Below the pieces are notes generated by a model that was given only the letters and a program-made list of their open reading frames with translations, did no database searches and had not been told where the DNA came from. A stretch of DNA of 64,000 nt from CAYXZQ01 sp963717515 (GTDB lineage Archaea > Nanobdellota > Nanobdellia > Woesearchaeales > DSVV01). This document shows positions 53,164-62,002 of the stretch, piece after piece. The first letter of the stretch is position 1; each line of letters starts with the position of its first letter. Where the stretch lies: NCBI GenBank assembly GCA_963717515.1, contig OY970338.1, forward strand, positions 1,736,001 to 1,800,000, in the 5' to 3' direction. The position numbers were made by a program, and so were the translations under genes.

Positions 53164-53846
53164 ATGAAGAAATCTCAAACAAGACACTTGCTTTCCTCCT
53201 TGTGGGGGCTATTGTTGTATCATTATTTGGAACATTCATCAGCCTTGACAAGCTGAACAAGCTATCAGGGCCAAGCAGCATAACTGGCATGTTGACCAAA
53301 ACAGGGACTGTCCAGCTGGATGTGGGAGGCCTGGAATCGTTCAAGGTCAACACAAATATAAATTTCGGAGCTCTCAGCCCCAACGCCTCAAAGCTTTGGG
53401 CAAGCACCGACACAACCAACGACTGGCTGGGAACAAATGCCAATGACTGCACCGACATATCCGGAGGAGTAAATGACTGCAATGGGATGATCATCGAGAA
53501 TGACGGCAACGCAGTCCTCAACATCTCATTCAACACTACATCCAATGCAGCATCATTCATCGGGGGTTCTGACCCAGTCGCACCACAGTTCAGGTATTAT
53601 GCAAGGGAAGGCAACCAGTCAGGTGCGGGAAATGAGGATGGATGCTCAGGTTCAGTCACAAACGGTGGACCGGGTTGGACAGAGATAGCAGCTGACACTG
53701 ATTACGCCATCTGCACAGGCAACAGCGGCCAGGGATTTGACTTCGCGGCAGGCTCAGATAAGTTGGCTCTCGAATTCAACCTGACAATCCCGACGGATGC
53801 ACCGCAGGCATTAAAGTCTGCAACAATCACCATATTCAACACATAA
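53160..53846 (+). CDS. Pilin- or TasA-like secreted beta protein of the surface locus
   Basis: 228 residues. One N-terminal hydrophobic helix (TLAFLLVGAIVVSLFGTFIS), then a Thr/Asn/Gly-rich, beta-type domain of about 190 residues with four cysteines (NDCTDISGGVNDCN, EDGCSGS and YAICTGN). Phrases such as ENDGNAVLNISFNTTSNAAS are reminiscent of archaeal pilins and TasA/camelysin-type fibre subunits. The absence of a clear class III cleavage site argues against a classical pilin. It is likely the major subunit made by this locus, being followed directly by a stalk-like protein. The identification is not secure. Confidence 0.7.
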   Translation: MNEEISNKTLAFLLVGAIVVSLFGTFISLDKLNKLSGPSSITGMLTKTGTVQLDVGGLESFKVNTNINFGALSPNASKLWASTDTTNDWLGTNANDCTDISGGVNDCNGMIIENDGNAVLNISFNTTSNAASFIGGSDPVAPQFRYYAREGNQSGAGNEDGCSGSVTNGGPGWTEIAADTDYAICTGNSGQGFDFAAGSDKLALEFNLTIPTDAPQALKSATITIFNT

Positions 53847-53847
53847 A

Positions 53848-55040
53848 ATGAAGTTTTTTTTTTTCTTCTGATTCTCGGAATCCTTCTTTCCAGCAGTGCT
53901 CTCTCCCTTGGGATATCAACACCTCATTCAATAACATTTGAGCCTAATCTCAAGGAGGAGTTCCAGCTCTGCGTCAGGAACAGCGAGGATTATGATTTCC
54001 CTGTGTATCTAACTGTTGAAGGTCCTGTGGCCGAGTATGTCACTCTCGAGAAGACTGAATTAACCCTAAAGCCCAATCAGATGGCCTGCCAGAACTACAT
54101 AGTCCAATTACCCGAGAAGCTCGATTTCTACGGGCCAAGCACCACAAAGATATGGGTAAAGCAGAAAGCAACATCCGGAACAGGCTCTATCCAGGTCCTC
54201 ACCAGCGTCCACCACAAGCTCAAGGTGTTTGTCCCGTATCCTGACAAGTATGTCGGAATAACGCTCTCAGCAGAGGATGTCAATTCCAATGAGCCTGTGC
54301 AGTTCACGATAACTGCAAATAATCTGGGACAGGAGGATGTGGATAAAGCCAACGCGAGGGTCGACATTTACGGTGCAGACGACTACAAGAATTTTGTGAC
54401 AACCCTCTATACCAGCACCAAGCCCATTGCGAGCATGGAATCTGCTGATTTCTATGCAGTTTTTGACACAGTAGGCATTGTCCCGGGATATTACCAGGCT
54501 AATGCAGTAATGTATTATGATGGTAATTCAGCAAATGCAAGCGGGATATTCAAGATTGGTACTCTGCTCGTGAGGATCGACAATCAGACCGATAAGGCAG
54601 TCGCAGGCAAGATAGACCCATTCGATATCACAATAGAGAGCAGGTGGAACAATGGCATTGACGGCGTGAGTGCAAAAGCTGAATTCGAAAGGATCAAGGA
54701 GCCTGTCGTGACAAGGACAGTCAATCTCGCCCCTTGGGAGAAGACGACCCTTAAAAACTTTATCGACCTGACAGGTGTCAAGCCTGGTGAGTACGAGGGA
54801 AAGATTACTGTATATTATGCAAATGAATCCAGTTCAGAAGATGCAGTCCTGAAAGTCATATCAGAGGCTGAGGCAACTGTCGAAGTTCCAGAGAACATTG
54901 GAGCTGTAAATAAAACAGGTCAGCCCGACCAGGGTGTTGGAAGCAGCCTATCCCTGACAAACATACTGCTGATAGTGGTGATCCTGATGGTCATAGCAGA
55001 CCTATTATATATATTCTACAGGAAGCGAAAAAATGAATAA
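53848..55040 (+). CDS. Surface stalk protein; start and body in different frames across a T11 run
   Basis: The body (about 390 residues) has a signal FLLILGILLSSSALSLG, beta-sandwich repeats rich in FEPN, NEPVQFTITANNLGQED and SANASG phrases (COG1470/NEW3-type domains) and a C-terminal membrane helix (LTNILLIVVILMVIADLLYI) with KRKNE tail. Its natural start ATG 53848 reads MKFFFF and then stops, because the run of 11 T (53854-53864) puts signal and body in the next frame. One extra T would restore the frame. It is either a sequencing error in a homopolymer, slippage-based phase variation, or frameshifting. The gene begins two bases after the previous stop and overlaps the next gene by eight bases. 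Confidence 0.8.
53854..53864 (+). repeat. Homopolymer T11 at the signal peptide
   Basis: Eleven T in a row, the second to fifth codons of the stalk-protein gene. Changing its length by one base switches the following 1.2 kb reading frame on or off. Confidence 0.95.
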
Positions 55041-55464
55041 GAACAGGAAGAATATGAAGGTAATCATACTGGTTGTATTATTGTTAGTCATAGCAATATT
55101 TTTGACATTGATTGTGTATTACAGGTTCATCTTCATAAAATCAGAGAACATTTACATGGATTTGACTGTAGGCAACAATATAGGTTTCAATACAGATACC
55201 GATGCCCTGCATTTCGGAACATTATATCCCGGAGGCGAGGCAAGAAGAACGATAATTATCAGGAACAGCAACAATTTTCCTGTCACTGTCAGCATAGGGG
55301 TCTCAGGTGAGATGGCCGACTGGGTCACTGTTGTCAATGATGATATATTGGTCGGGCCGAAAAGCAATTCATCGATTGATTTCATCGCAAGTCCGCCCCC
55401 AGGGACCGGACTCGGCACATACACAGGAAACTCTTTAGTTGTTATGAAGAGAAAGTTTGACTGA
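55033..55464 (+). CDS. Small membrane-anchored beta-sandwich protein of the surface locus
   Basis: 143 residues: an N-terminal membrane helix (VIILVVLLLVIAIFLTLIVYY) followed by a domain with FGTLYPGGEARRTIIIRNSN, FPVTVSIGVSGE and SSIDFIASPPPGTGLGTY, the pattern of DUF1573/ASH- or COG1470-type immunoglobulin-like folds. It overlaps the stalk gene by eight bases, so the two are produced together. The domain type suggests a linker between surface proteins and the membrane. Confidence 0.72.
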   Translation: MNKNRKNMKVIILVVLLLVIAIFLTLIVYYRFIFIKSENIYMDLTVGNNIGFNTDTDALHFGTLYPGGEARRTIIIRNSNNFPVTVSIGVSGEMADWVTVVNDDILVGPKSNSSIDFIASPPPGTGLGTYTGNSLVVMKRKFD

Positions 55465-55471
55465 TGGCAAC

Positions 55472-57238
55472 ATGGCTTCATATCTCAGAAAAACATTAAA
55501 CTACCTTGGTGAATCCATCGAAGAGGTCATCCTGACAGGGATAATCATCCTCAATGTGATTGATTTTCTCGGCATGCTCAACCCTGACTGGGATTATTTA
55601 AAGAAGATAGTATCATGGACTGCGCTCGGCTATCTCCTCTACAGGGCAAGCCTTACAAAACTGTTTTTCGGCGTCAAAAAGAAGTTCCCTGATTTTCTAC
55701 TGGTCGTCTCCTACTTTCTGCTGAGCATCAAGAATGTACTTTCAGTTTCTTTGAACTCCATAACCAACCTTGCTGCCAAAGGCGCGGGATTCTGGGCAAA
55801 CCTCCACCCTGTTTCAGGAGGGAATTTGGCAGGCAGCGCAAGGGTTATTGATATAAGCTCATCCCTCAGTAATGTCGATCTCAGGACAGTGACCAGCATC
55901 CCACTCGGGAGCGCGATGGACAACCTGACCAGGGCAGTCACTTACAATGCCGGATTCCCTCTCAAGCCAAATGAGATATTTGTAAGGATAAGCAACAATG
56001 TGGGCAGCGGCCTTTTTTATGTCGAGCCAAGGTTCATTGTTCACAGGTGGCACAATTTCCTCATCGACCATATGTTCAATCTCCAGAAATATGCCCTTGC
56101 TGCAGGCTTTGTAATGCTGTTGGCACTTACAATCTATTTTGTGGCAAGGATAAGGATAAGGGGTCCGAGCCTGATGAATATCATCGAGGAAGAAGGCGAG
56201 CCGCCGAAAAATCTCGGGAAGTTTGCCGTGAGGCTTGCAATAATATTCCTGCTGCTGAATTTCTTCTATATCGCAGTTTTCAACCTCACCCTGGAGTGGC
56301 TTGGGTTTGCCGTGGATGCTCCTATACTCATGATAGCAATATTCTTCTATCTTCTTGTATGGCTCAAGCATCATAAGAGATTTAGCACTGAAAGCATCAT
56401 CTACAAGGTCGGCAATTTCGGCCAGGATTTCTACATGAAATTCATTGAACTTTTCCAGACGAGGAGAGGGCTGCTTCTCGGCCTGTCAGGGATGCTTGTC
56501 CTGCACATGCTCACAGACATTGGAAATTTTATTTTGCCTTACGTGACTGGCCTCTACCCTCCTCTGTATTTTCAGGAGCTCGGCGCAGGCCACAGCCCGA
56601 TTTTCAGCATTGGTGGCCTGTTCGGCATAGGGGCAGCAAGCCTTTATCATGCTGACTTATCGATGGTATCAGGCATTGGGGAATATGTGAAAGTGACTTA
56701 CCTTTATGCAGCTAATGTAATCTCGATCCTTTTGATATTTGCCGCGCCGGCAGTGATTTGGTATGCCATATTCAGGAAGAGGGAGGTTGATGTCCCGGGT
56801 TACGTGCTTGCGGCATTTTTCGGCTCATTTGTCTGTTCAATAGCAGCTCCTGCATTCAGCATGGGAAGGATCAACTCACCGCTGCTTGTAGGAGTGGACA
56901 TTACAACACACAGCATAATCAATTCGCTCCTCTATCCAGCAACATCCGTGGTGGCGGTCTCTGTGATCGTATTTGCTGCATCGCTGGCTATCTCATACAG
57001 CGAGAGGCATAAGCCAAAGCTCATAATAGCTGCACTCCTTGTGTCATTCTATTTTTTCGGGAGATATATCTACTATTTCTTCATCGATACCGGCAGCTAT
57101 TATGTCAGGATAGTTGCAGGCAACCTGAACAACGGAGAATATTTTCTCGGATTCTACCTGTTCATATTCCTGGCCCTGACCATAATATTCTATTCGGGCG
57201 GGTTTTTCTCATTCATATATGAATTCGTCAAGGGCTAA
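55472..57238 (+). CDS. Polytopic membrane protein of the surface locus
   Basis: 588 residues with about eleven to twelve predicted helices, including an external loop of about 130 residues after the third helix (about 110-205, rich in Ser/Asn). I know no family. Features: SLNSITNLAAKGAGFWANLH, GLFGIGAASLYHADLSMVSG, a repeated aromatic FFYI/YYFF character, and TDIGNFILPYVTGLYPPLY. ATG 55472 is chosen over a TTG at 55457. As the only large integral membrane protein of the five-gene unit it is a candidate secretion/assembly or sorting component. It ends by overlapping the convergent beta-helix gene by four bases. Confidence 0.72.
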   Translation: MASYLRKTLNYLGESIEEVILTGIIILNVIDFLGMLNPDWDYLKKIVSWTALGYLLYRASLTKLFFGVKKKFPDFLLVVSYFLLSIKNVLSVSLNSITNLAAKGAGFWANLHPVSGGNLAGSARVIDISSSLSNVDLRTVTSIPLGSAMDNLTRAVTYNAGFPLKPNEIFVRISNNVGSGLFYVEPRFIVHRWHNFLIDHMFNLQKYALAAGFVMLLALTIYFVARIRIRGPSLMNIIEEEGEPPKNLGKFAVRLAIIFLLLNFFYIAVFNLTLEWLGFAVDAPILMIAIFFYLLVWLKHHKRFSTESIIYKVGNFGQDFYMKFIELFQTRRGLLLGLSGMLVLHMLTDIGNFILPYVTGLYPPLYFQELGAGHSPIFSIGGLFGIGAASLYHADLSMVSGIGEYVKVTYLYAANVISILLIFAAPAVIWYAIFRKREVDVPGYVLAAFFGSFVCSIAAPAFSMGRINSPLLVGVDITTHSIINSLLYPATSVVAVSVIVFAASLAISYSERHKPKLIIAALLVSFYFFGRYIYYFFIDTGSYYVRIVAGNLNNGEYFLGFYLFIFLALTIIFYSGGFFSFIYEFVKG

Positions 57239-58710
57239 TCCCTCCTCTTACCCTGGAACCTGTAGAAATATATGTAAAGAAATGCAATGAGCGGGACTAT
57301 GATGAATGGGATGAGCAGCCTGGAATTACTCTCGATGCATGTGCCTTCCGGGATGCTGAAAAGGCCTCTTGTGCATGTGCTGTTCCCGTTTATCACATAT
57401 TGGGTGCCATGGACCACTGCCACTGTTGCAGGTGTGAAGCTTACCTTGCTGTTGATCTCATAGGAAAGGTTGAGCACCTGGCCTTCTGTGACGCTCGGGA
57501 AATACCAGACAAATAAGGGGTCAGGCTCTAGTATGCTGAGAGGCCTCTCTTTCAGAAACGTGATGTTGTCTATGGACTGGGCGATGCATTTCGGTACAAA
57601 TTCATATACATAGAGATCCTTGATCTCTCCATTCACCCGTATGATTGTGCTGATAATAGTCCTGTCTGTTGACGGGTCAGACATCAGCCTCTTCTCGATA
57701 TGCAGCCTGTCTTTAGTTAGCCTGAAATCTTCTAACTTCTTTTCAAGCTCATCCTCGAGGCCTGTCCCGTTCAATCCCTGGAGAATCAGTGCTTTTCTCA
57801 ATATGTTTAGTGACTCAATCTCATCAGGCAGGGGAAGCTCGATTGTTCTTGTTGAAGCATCATCATTGTCAGTTGTGGAATTCCCTGCTGGCATGGGCAG
57901 GGATTCCGGAGCGTCATCTGCCGGATTTTCCATGACATCTTCTGTCACATTGTGTGAATCTGTTATGTTTTCTGGCTGACCTGTCTGATGATCCGGTGGA
58001 TTGCATGATGGTCCTATTGCGCCGTCCATATACCTGTTGCCCTGGTTTTCAATGCAGTAGATATTGCCTGTATCCTCCATGACCTGCGCTGCAAAGCCTG
58101 TATGATGGATATCATTCGAATACATCAGGTTGCCTGTGTTTTTCTGGTTGAGATAGAATCCTAGAAGTCTCCCGTAGAGTATGTTCCTTGATACATTGTT
58201 GTTGTCAGATGAGCTCATGTATATGGCATAATCGCTGCCATTGACTTTGTTCTTGATTATAGTATTTATCCCTGATCCAGAAAGCACTATCCCTGACTCT
58301 GAATTGTTTGATGCAATGTTTGAGATTATCCTGTTGTGGTCTGAACCGGAGATGAGGATCCCTATGTTATTGTCTGTCAAGACATTGCCTGCAAGAATGC
58401 TGTCTGTTGCATATGTCAGCGCGATTCCGACCTGGAAATTCTTCAACCTGCAATTCCTTACAACTACTCCCTGCTTGCTGTTGATGAGCAAACCGAACCC
58501 CTCATCATGCCCGATAATTATGGTGTTGTTGCAGATGATAGAGATGCTGCTGTTGTCGATTGTCAGCCCGTCATCCAGGTAATATGTTCCCGGGCATAAG
58601 GTGCTAGTGTCCCTGATGACCATGCTTGCTTTGGGTTCTATGCAGCTGCCAAGTACGGCTGATGATAAGACTGCAAATGCCGTAATAAAAGCAATTATCC
58701 TACGCATCAT
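57235..58710 (-). CDS. Secreted right-handed beta-helix (NosD-like) protein
   Basis: 491 residues. Signal peptide MMRRIIAFITAFAVLSSAVL, a beta-helix of repeated Asn-rich rungs (NNSISIICNNTIIIGHDEGF, NCRLKNFQVGIALTYATDS, GNVLTDNNIGILISGSDHNR, NIASNNSESGIVLSGSG, NDIHHTGFAAQVMEDTGN), an acidic linker, a beta domain with cysteines and a C-terminal membrane helix (LLIPFIIVPLIAFLYIYFYR) with a basic end. NosD-type helices bind metal or carbohydrates. The stop overlaps the end of the polytopic protein gene by four bases (convergent). TATA ATTTAAATAAT near 58733 gives a leaderless message. Confidence 0.85.
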   Translation of the reverse strand: MMRRIIAFITAFAVLSSAVLGSCIEPKASMVIRDTSTLCPGTYYLDDGLTIDNSSISIICNNTIIIGHDEGFGLLINSKQGVVVRNCRLKNFQVGIALTYATDSILAGNVLTDNNIGILISGSDHNRIISNIASNNSESGIVLSGSGINTIIKNKVNGSDYAIYMSSSDNNNVSRNILYGRLLGFYLNQKNTGNLMYSNDIHHTGFAAQVMEDTGNIYCIENQGNRYMDGAIGPSCNPPDHQTGQPENITDSHNVTEDVMENPADDAPESLPMPAGNSTTDNDDASTRTIELPLPDEIESLNILRKALILQGLNGTGLEDELEKKLEDFRLTKDRLHIEKRLMSDPSTDRTIISTIIRVNGEIKDLYVYEFVPKCIAQSIDNITFLKERPLSILEPDPLFVWYFPSVTEGQVLNLSYEINSKVSFTPATVAVVHGTQYVINGNSTCTRGLFSIPEGTCIESNSRLLIPFIIVPLIAFLYIYFYRFQGKRRD

Positions 58711-58730
58711 ATGATATTGCTTAACATTAT

Positions 58731-60800
58731 TTAAATAATTTTTGATATTCTGCTTGAATGCTCTGTCTTTGTGACCCTCAGTACAGAATCCACGAAAGCC
58801 TCGATCTTTGCCTCATGGCTGACAATGATTACCTGGGGGATGCTGATCATGTCAAGCAGTCCCCTGATCCTGTCGAGCTGCTCATCAGAGAATCCGTCTG
58901 TTGGCTCATCCAGGATTATTATGTCTTTTGTCTTTATATGAGAGATGAAGTCATTTATGACCTTGTTGAGAGCCAGTCGGTAGGCAAGGGCGATGGAGGT
59001 CTTCTCCCCTCCTGACATATGCTCAAGTTCCAGATCGTATCCGTTCTGCATTATTGCTGGCGAGAACTCATCATCCAGCCTTGCGGATATGGCATCATCC
59101 TCGATGAGGGACTGGAACCATTCGACAAAATACTCGTTGAATTCCATGTATAATTGGCTCATGACATGCTTCTCCATGGAATGCATCAGGTTGATGAAAT
59201 GCTCCTCGAGCCAGTTGACCAAAGCATTGATATCCCTTATACCCTGCTTTATCTCAAGCTTTGATCTTATCTCGTCAGCAAGCACGTCAATCGTCTTCTC
59301 AATCTCCTCTTTTTTGTTGTTGAGCCCTGCAAGCTCCAGGTCAAACTGCCTCTCAGTTTTTTCAAGCTGCACAAGCTCTGTTTTTGCTGCATTGAACTTC
59401 CCTTCAGTGTCCAAACCTTTTGAAATCATCTCTTTCAGCGCCAGTTTTTTCTTGTTGATATCCCCAATCTCTCTCTTCAGGCTGTCCTGGCGCATGGACA
59501 GCTTTTTTATAGACTCCCTGTTCTTTAATAGAGCCCTTAGCCTCTCATCCGACCTGATAGCCTCTTTTTCCTTCTCCCGAAACATGATGAGCTGGCTCCT
59601 GTGCTTGGATATGACCTCCCTTATTCCAGACTGTTTTCTGCCAAGATTCTCAAGCTCAGACTCTGCCTTTACCTTTTTCTCTTGCTCCCGTGTCCTTATC
59701 CTTTCCTTGTAATCATCGCCCACAGCCTGTTCACAGGTCGGGCAGATGTCAAGCCTTGCTATCTTATCAGCCGCTTCAACCGAAAGCTTTGAGACCATGT
59801 CAAGCTGGCTTATCCTCTTTTGGATTGTCTTCTCATCTTTTTCCGATTCAGATATCCAGGCCTCTATCTTATCTATCTCTGTCCCGATCTTTGCTATGTC
59901 CTGCCTGTCTTTTGGCACAGTATCTGTTATCCTGCTGTTCTCTTTCTCAAGCTCCTCAATGTCAGAGCTGTTCCTCTTATGTTGCAGGAGCCTGTCCCTG
60001 AGGTCATGGTCGTGAATCTCCAGCTCCTTTCTGCACCTGTTCAGCTCTTCCATCTGCCTCTCAACAACTGCTATCGCTTGTTTTTTTTCCAACAGGTCTT
60101 TTTTTGCCTTATCAGCTTTCGGGACAAGCTCCCTGGCATGCTTTTCAGCTGCCTGGGACTCCTCATTTTTTCCCTTGAGCTGCTCGAGCTTCTCAGCCAG
60201 GTCATAGATTCTTGCTGCATCCTCCCTGGCCCTGCCTCTTAACTCCCTGATGTATACAAGGCAGTTCTCCCTGACTGTCTTGTACTTGTCTATTCCGAAA
60301 ACTTTCCTGAGCGTGCCCAGGCGGAGCTGACTGTCCTCGAAGAGGATTGCCTTCATCTGTTCCTGGGGTGTGTAGACTGTGTACCTGTAGATCAGCTCCT
60401 TGTGCTTAGTCAGCAGGTCCTTCGGGTAGCCGAGAAGCTCAAGCACCCTTGCCTTGAGCTCGACAGCAGTCCCGTCCATCCTCACGCCGTTTATGATGAT
60501 GTACCCGGCATCCTGCTTGATGTCATTTTTGGTCTTTTTCAGCACCCTCCTGATTATTATCTCATCATCATCTATCTGGAGCTTAAGCTCGACAGAGCCT
60601 GTCTTTGCCCCTTTCCTGAGGAGGGCCTGGCCTGTGAGATCGGGCTTTCTCACTCCGAAGAGGGCGAATTCGACAGAAAGGAGGATCGATGACTTGCCAG
60701 AGCCGATGTCGCCTGAGAGAAGGACTGTCCCTTTCGGGAACTGCATTTTCTCACTCGTGTATGAGCGGATGTTCTCAAGCTTCAGGGATTTGAGCAGCAT
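58731..60800 (-). CDS. rad50: Rad50-like SMC ATPase
   Basis: 689 residues. Walker A is SGDIGSGKSS at residues 29-38, the zinc hook is ICPTCEQAVG, the signature motif MSGGEKTSIALAYRLAL, Walker B IIILDEPTDGFS, with coiled coils on both sides of the hook. Rad50 works with the nuclease Mre11 in double-strand-break repair; no mre11, herA or nurA gene is seen adjacent in this window. The length is shorter than in most archaea (about 850-890), consistent with short coiled coils. ATG 60800 is preferred: TATA TAATTTAAAG is centred 26 bases upstream, inside the end of the pgi gene. Confidence 0.93.
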   Translation of the reverse strand: MLLKSLKLENIRSYTSEKMQFPKGTVLLSGDIGSGKSSILLSVEFALFGVRKPDLTGQALLRKGAKTGSVELKLQIDDDEIIIRRVLKKTKNDIKQDAGYIIINGVRMDGTAVELKARVLELLGYPKDLLTKHKELIYRYTVYTPQEQMKAILFEDSQLRLGTLRKVFGIDKYKTVRENCLVYIRELRGRAREDAARIYDLAEKLEQLKGKNEESQAAEKHARELVPKADKAKKDLLEKKQAIAVVERQMEELNRCRKELEIHDHDLRDRLLQHKRNSSDIEELEKENSRITDTVPKDRQDIAKIGTEIDKIEAWISESEKDEKTIQKRISQLDMVSKLSVEAADKIARLDICPTCEQAVGDDYKERIRTREQEKKVKAESELENLGRKQSGIREVISKHRSQLIMFREKEKEAIRSDERLRALLKNRESIKKLSMRQDSLKREIGDINKKKLALKEMISKGLDTEGKFNAAKTELVQLEKTERQFDLELAGLNNKKEEIEKTIDVLADEIRSKLEIKQGIRDINALVNWLEEHFINLMHSMEKHVMSQLYMEFNEYFVEWFQSLIEDDAISARLDDEFSPAIMQNGYDLELEHMSGGEKTSIALAYRLALNKVINDFISHIKTKDIIILDEPTDGFSDEQLDRIRGLLDMISIPQVIIVSHEAKIEAFVDSVLRVTKTEHSSRISKII

Positions 60801-60831
60801 AGAAATAGGAATGCGCAAAGCTTTAAATTAC

Positions 60832-61992
60832 TTATGCCTCTCTTCTCATCCTGAATGAGATGTCCTTGGATTTCTCGACCTGGGGCTGGTCGAATGGATC
60901 TACATCACGAAGCCTGCATGAGTAGACAGCAACATACTGCCAGAAAGCGATAAGCTCTGTAATGCTGTCCTCATCAATCTTCTCCAGCCTTATGATTGCT
61001 GCAGGGATCTTCTCTTCGAGCGCATTCTCATACGTGCCTGTAAGCTCTGCATCGAATGACTTATACAGCTTGTTGCGGCTGATATGTCCAAGCGTCCCGT
61101 CCCTGAGATTGATGCCCTGGAGTTCCTCAGGGAAATCGACTTCTGATTCCCTGTCATCCTGCCCTGCTGTAAGGAAGAGCACACACATGTTTCTCCTTCC
61201 ACCGAATAGCCTCTGGTTTGTGTGGTGCTGGGACTCTGGGGCAGGGACCACCAGGAAATTCTGGCCCTTGCCCTGCTTGCACACAGACTCGTGCATGAGC
61301 TGGGTTATGTATATCTCAAAGCCCTCTAGCCTGTATGAATAGATTGGCATGAATACTTCAGTCATTCCCCTTGATTCGAGGTCTGCCAGGGAGATGGAGA
61401 GACTAAGCGCGTCATTATTGTCCTGGGAATATTTTTCATAAGCCTTTTGAAGTGCAGCATCAATCTTATCGATATCCATTCCAAGAACAGCAAGGGGAAA
61501 ATAAGCAAGCGCCCCTCTTGTCAGGAACCTGTCAGTCTTGTGAGGGACAAACAGGACAGGGATACCCTTCTTCTCTGCAATCTTCCTGAGTGCGCCATCA
61601 TTCTCTGCTGTGATGACTACCATCCTGTATCCAAGAAACCTGCTCATTATCTCAAGAGCTCCGACATTTGTGCCTGAGGTGCTCGATGTTATCACAAGGG
61701 TCTCTTCAATGCTGTTATTTCTGATGGTCTCATCAATCAGGTCAGGCTCCATAGAATTGAGTATGGTGACTTGTTTATCTCCTTTGTAGAGGGCTTTCCA
61801 AAGCACGAGGAAACTGTTGACTGCGCCGCCGTTGCCGATGACAATCATCCTGCTGTATGCCTGGTATTGGCGGGCAAGCTTCATGATACTTCCCAGATCA
61901 GGCCCGAGGTCATGGAAAAAGGGCTTTTCTCCTGTGCATGGCCTTGTCGCTATTTCTCCAAGCCCTGAGAAATCAATTTCCAAACCCTTCAC
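60832..61992 (-). CDS. pgi: Glucose-6-phosphate isomerase, SIS-domain type
   Basis: 386 residues of the classical PGI superfamily, shortened against the roughly 550-residue bacterial form. Recognisable segments: VIGNGGAVNSFLVLWKAL, LVITSSTSGTNVGALEIM, the KTDRFLTRGALAYFPLAVLG block, VCKQGKGQNFLVVPAPESQH followed by HTNQRLFGGRRNM, and VDPFDQPQVEKSK near the C-terminus. It interconverts glucose-6-P and fructose-6-P. It starts ten bases after the end of the second isomerase gene, so both are cotranscribed, with rad50 behind. Confidence 0.88.
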   Translation of the reverse strand: MKGLEIDFSGLGEIATRPCTGEKPFFHDLGPDLGSIMKLARQYQAYSRMIVIGNGGAVNSFLVLWKALYKGDKQVTILNSMEPDLIDETIRNNSIEETLVITSSTSGTNVGALEIMSRFLGYRMVVITAENDGALRKIAEKKGIPVLFVPHKTDRFLTRGALAYFPLAVLGMDIDKIDAALQKAYEKYSQDNNDALSLSISLADLESRGMTEVFMPIYSYRLEGFEIYITQLMHESVCKQGKGQNFLVVPAPESQHHTNQRLFGGRRNMCVLFLTAGQDDRESEVDFPEELQGINLRDGTLGHISRNKLYKSFDAELTGTYENALEEKIPAAIIRLEKIDEDSITELIAFWQYVAVYSCRLRDVDPFDQPQVEKSKDISFRMRREA

Positions 61993-62002
61993 CCCCTTGT
62001 TT

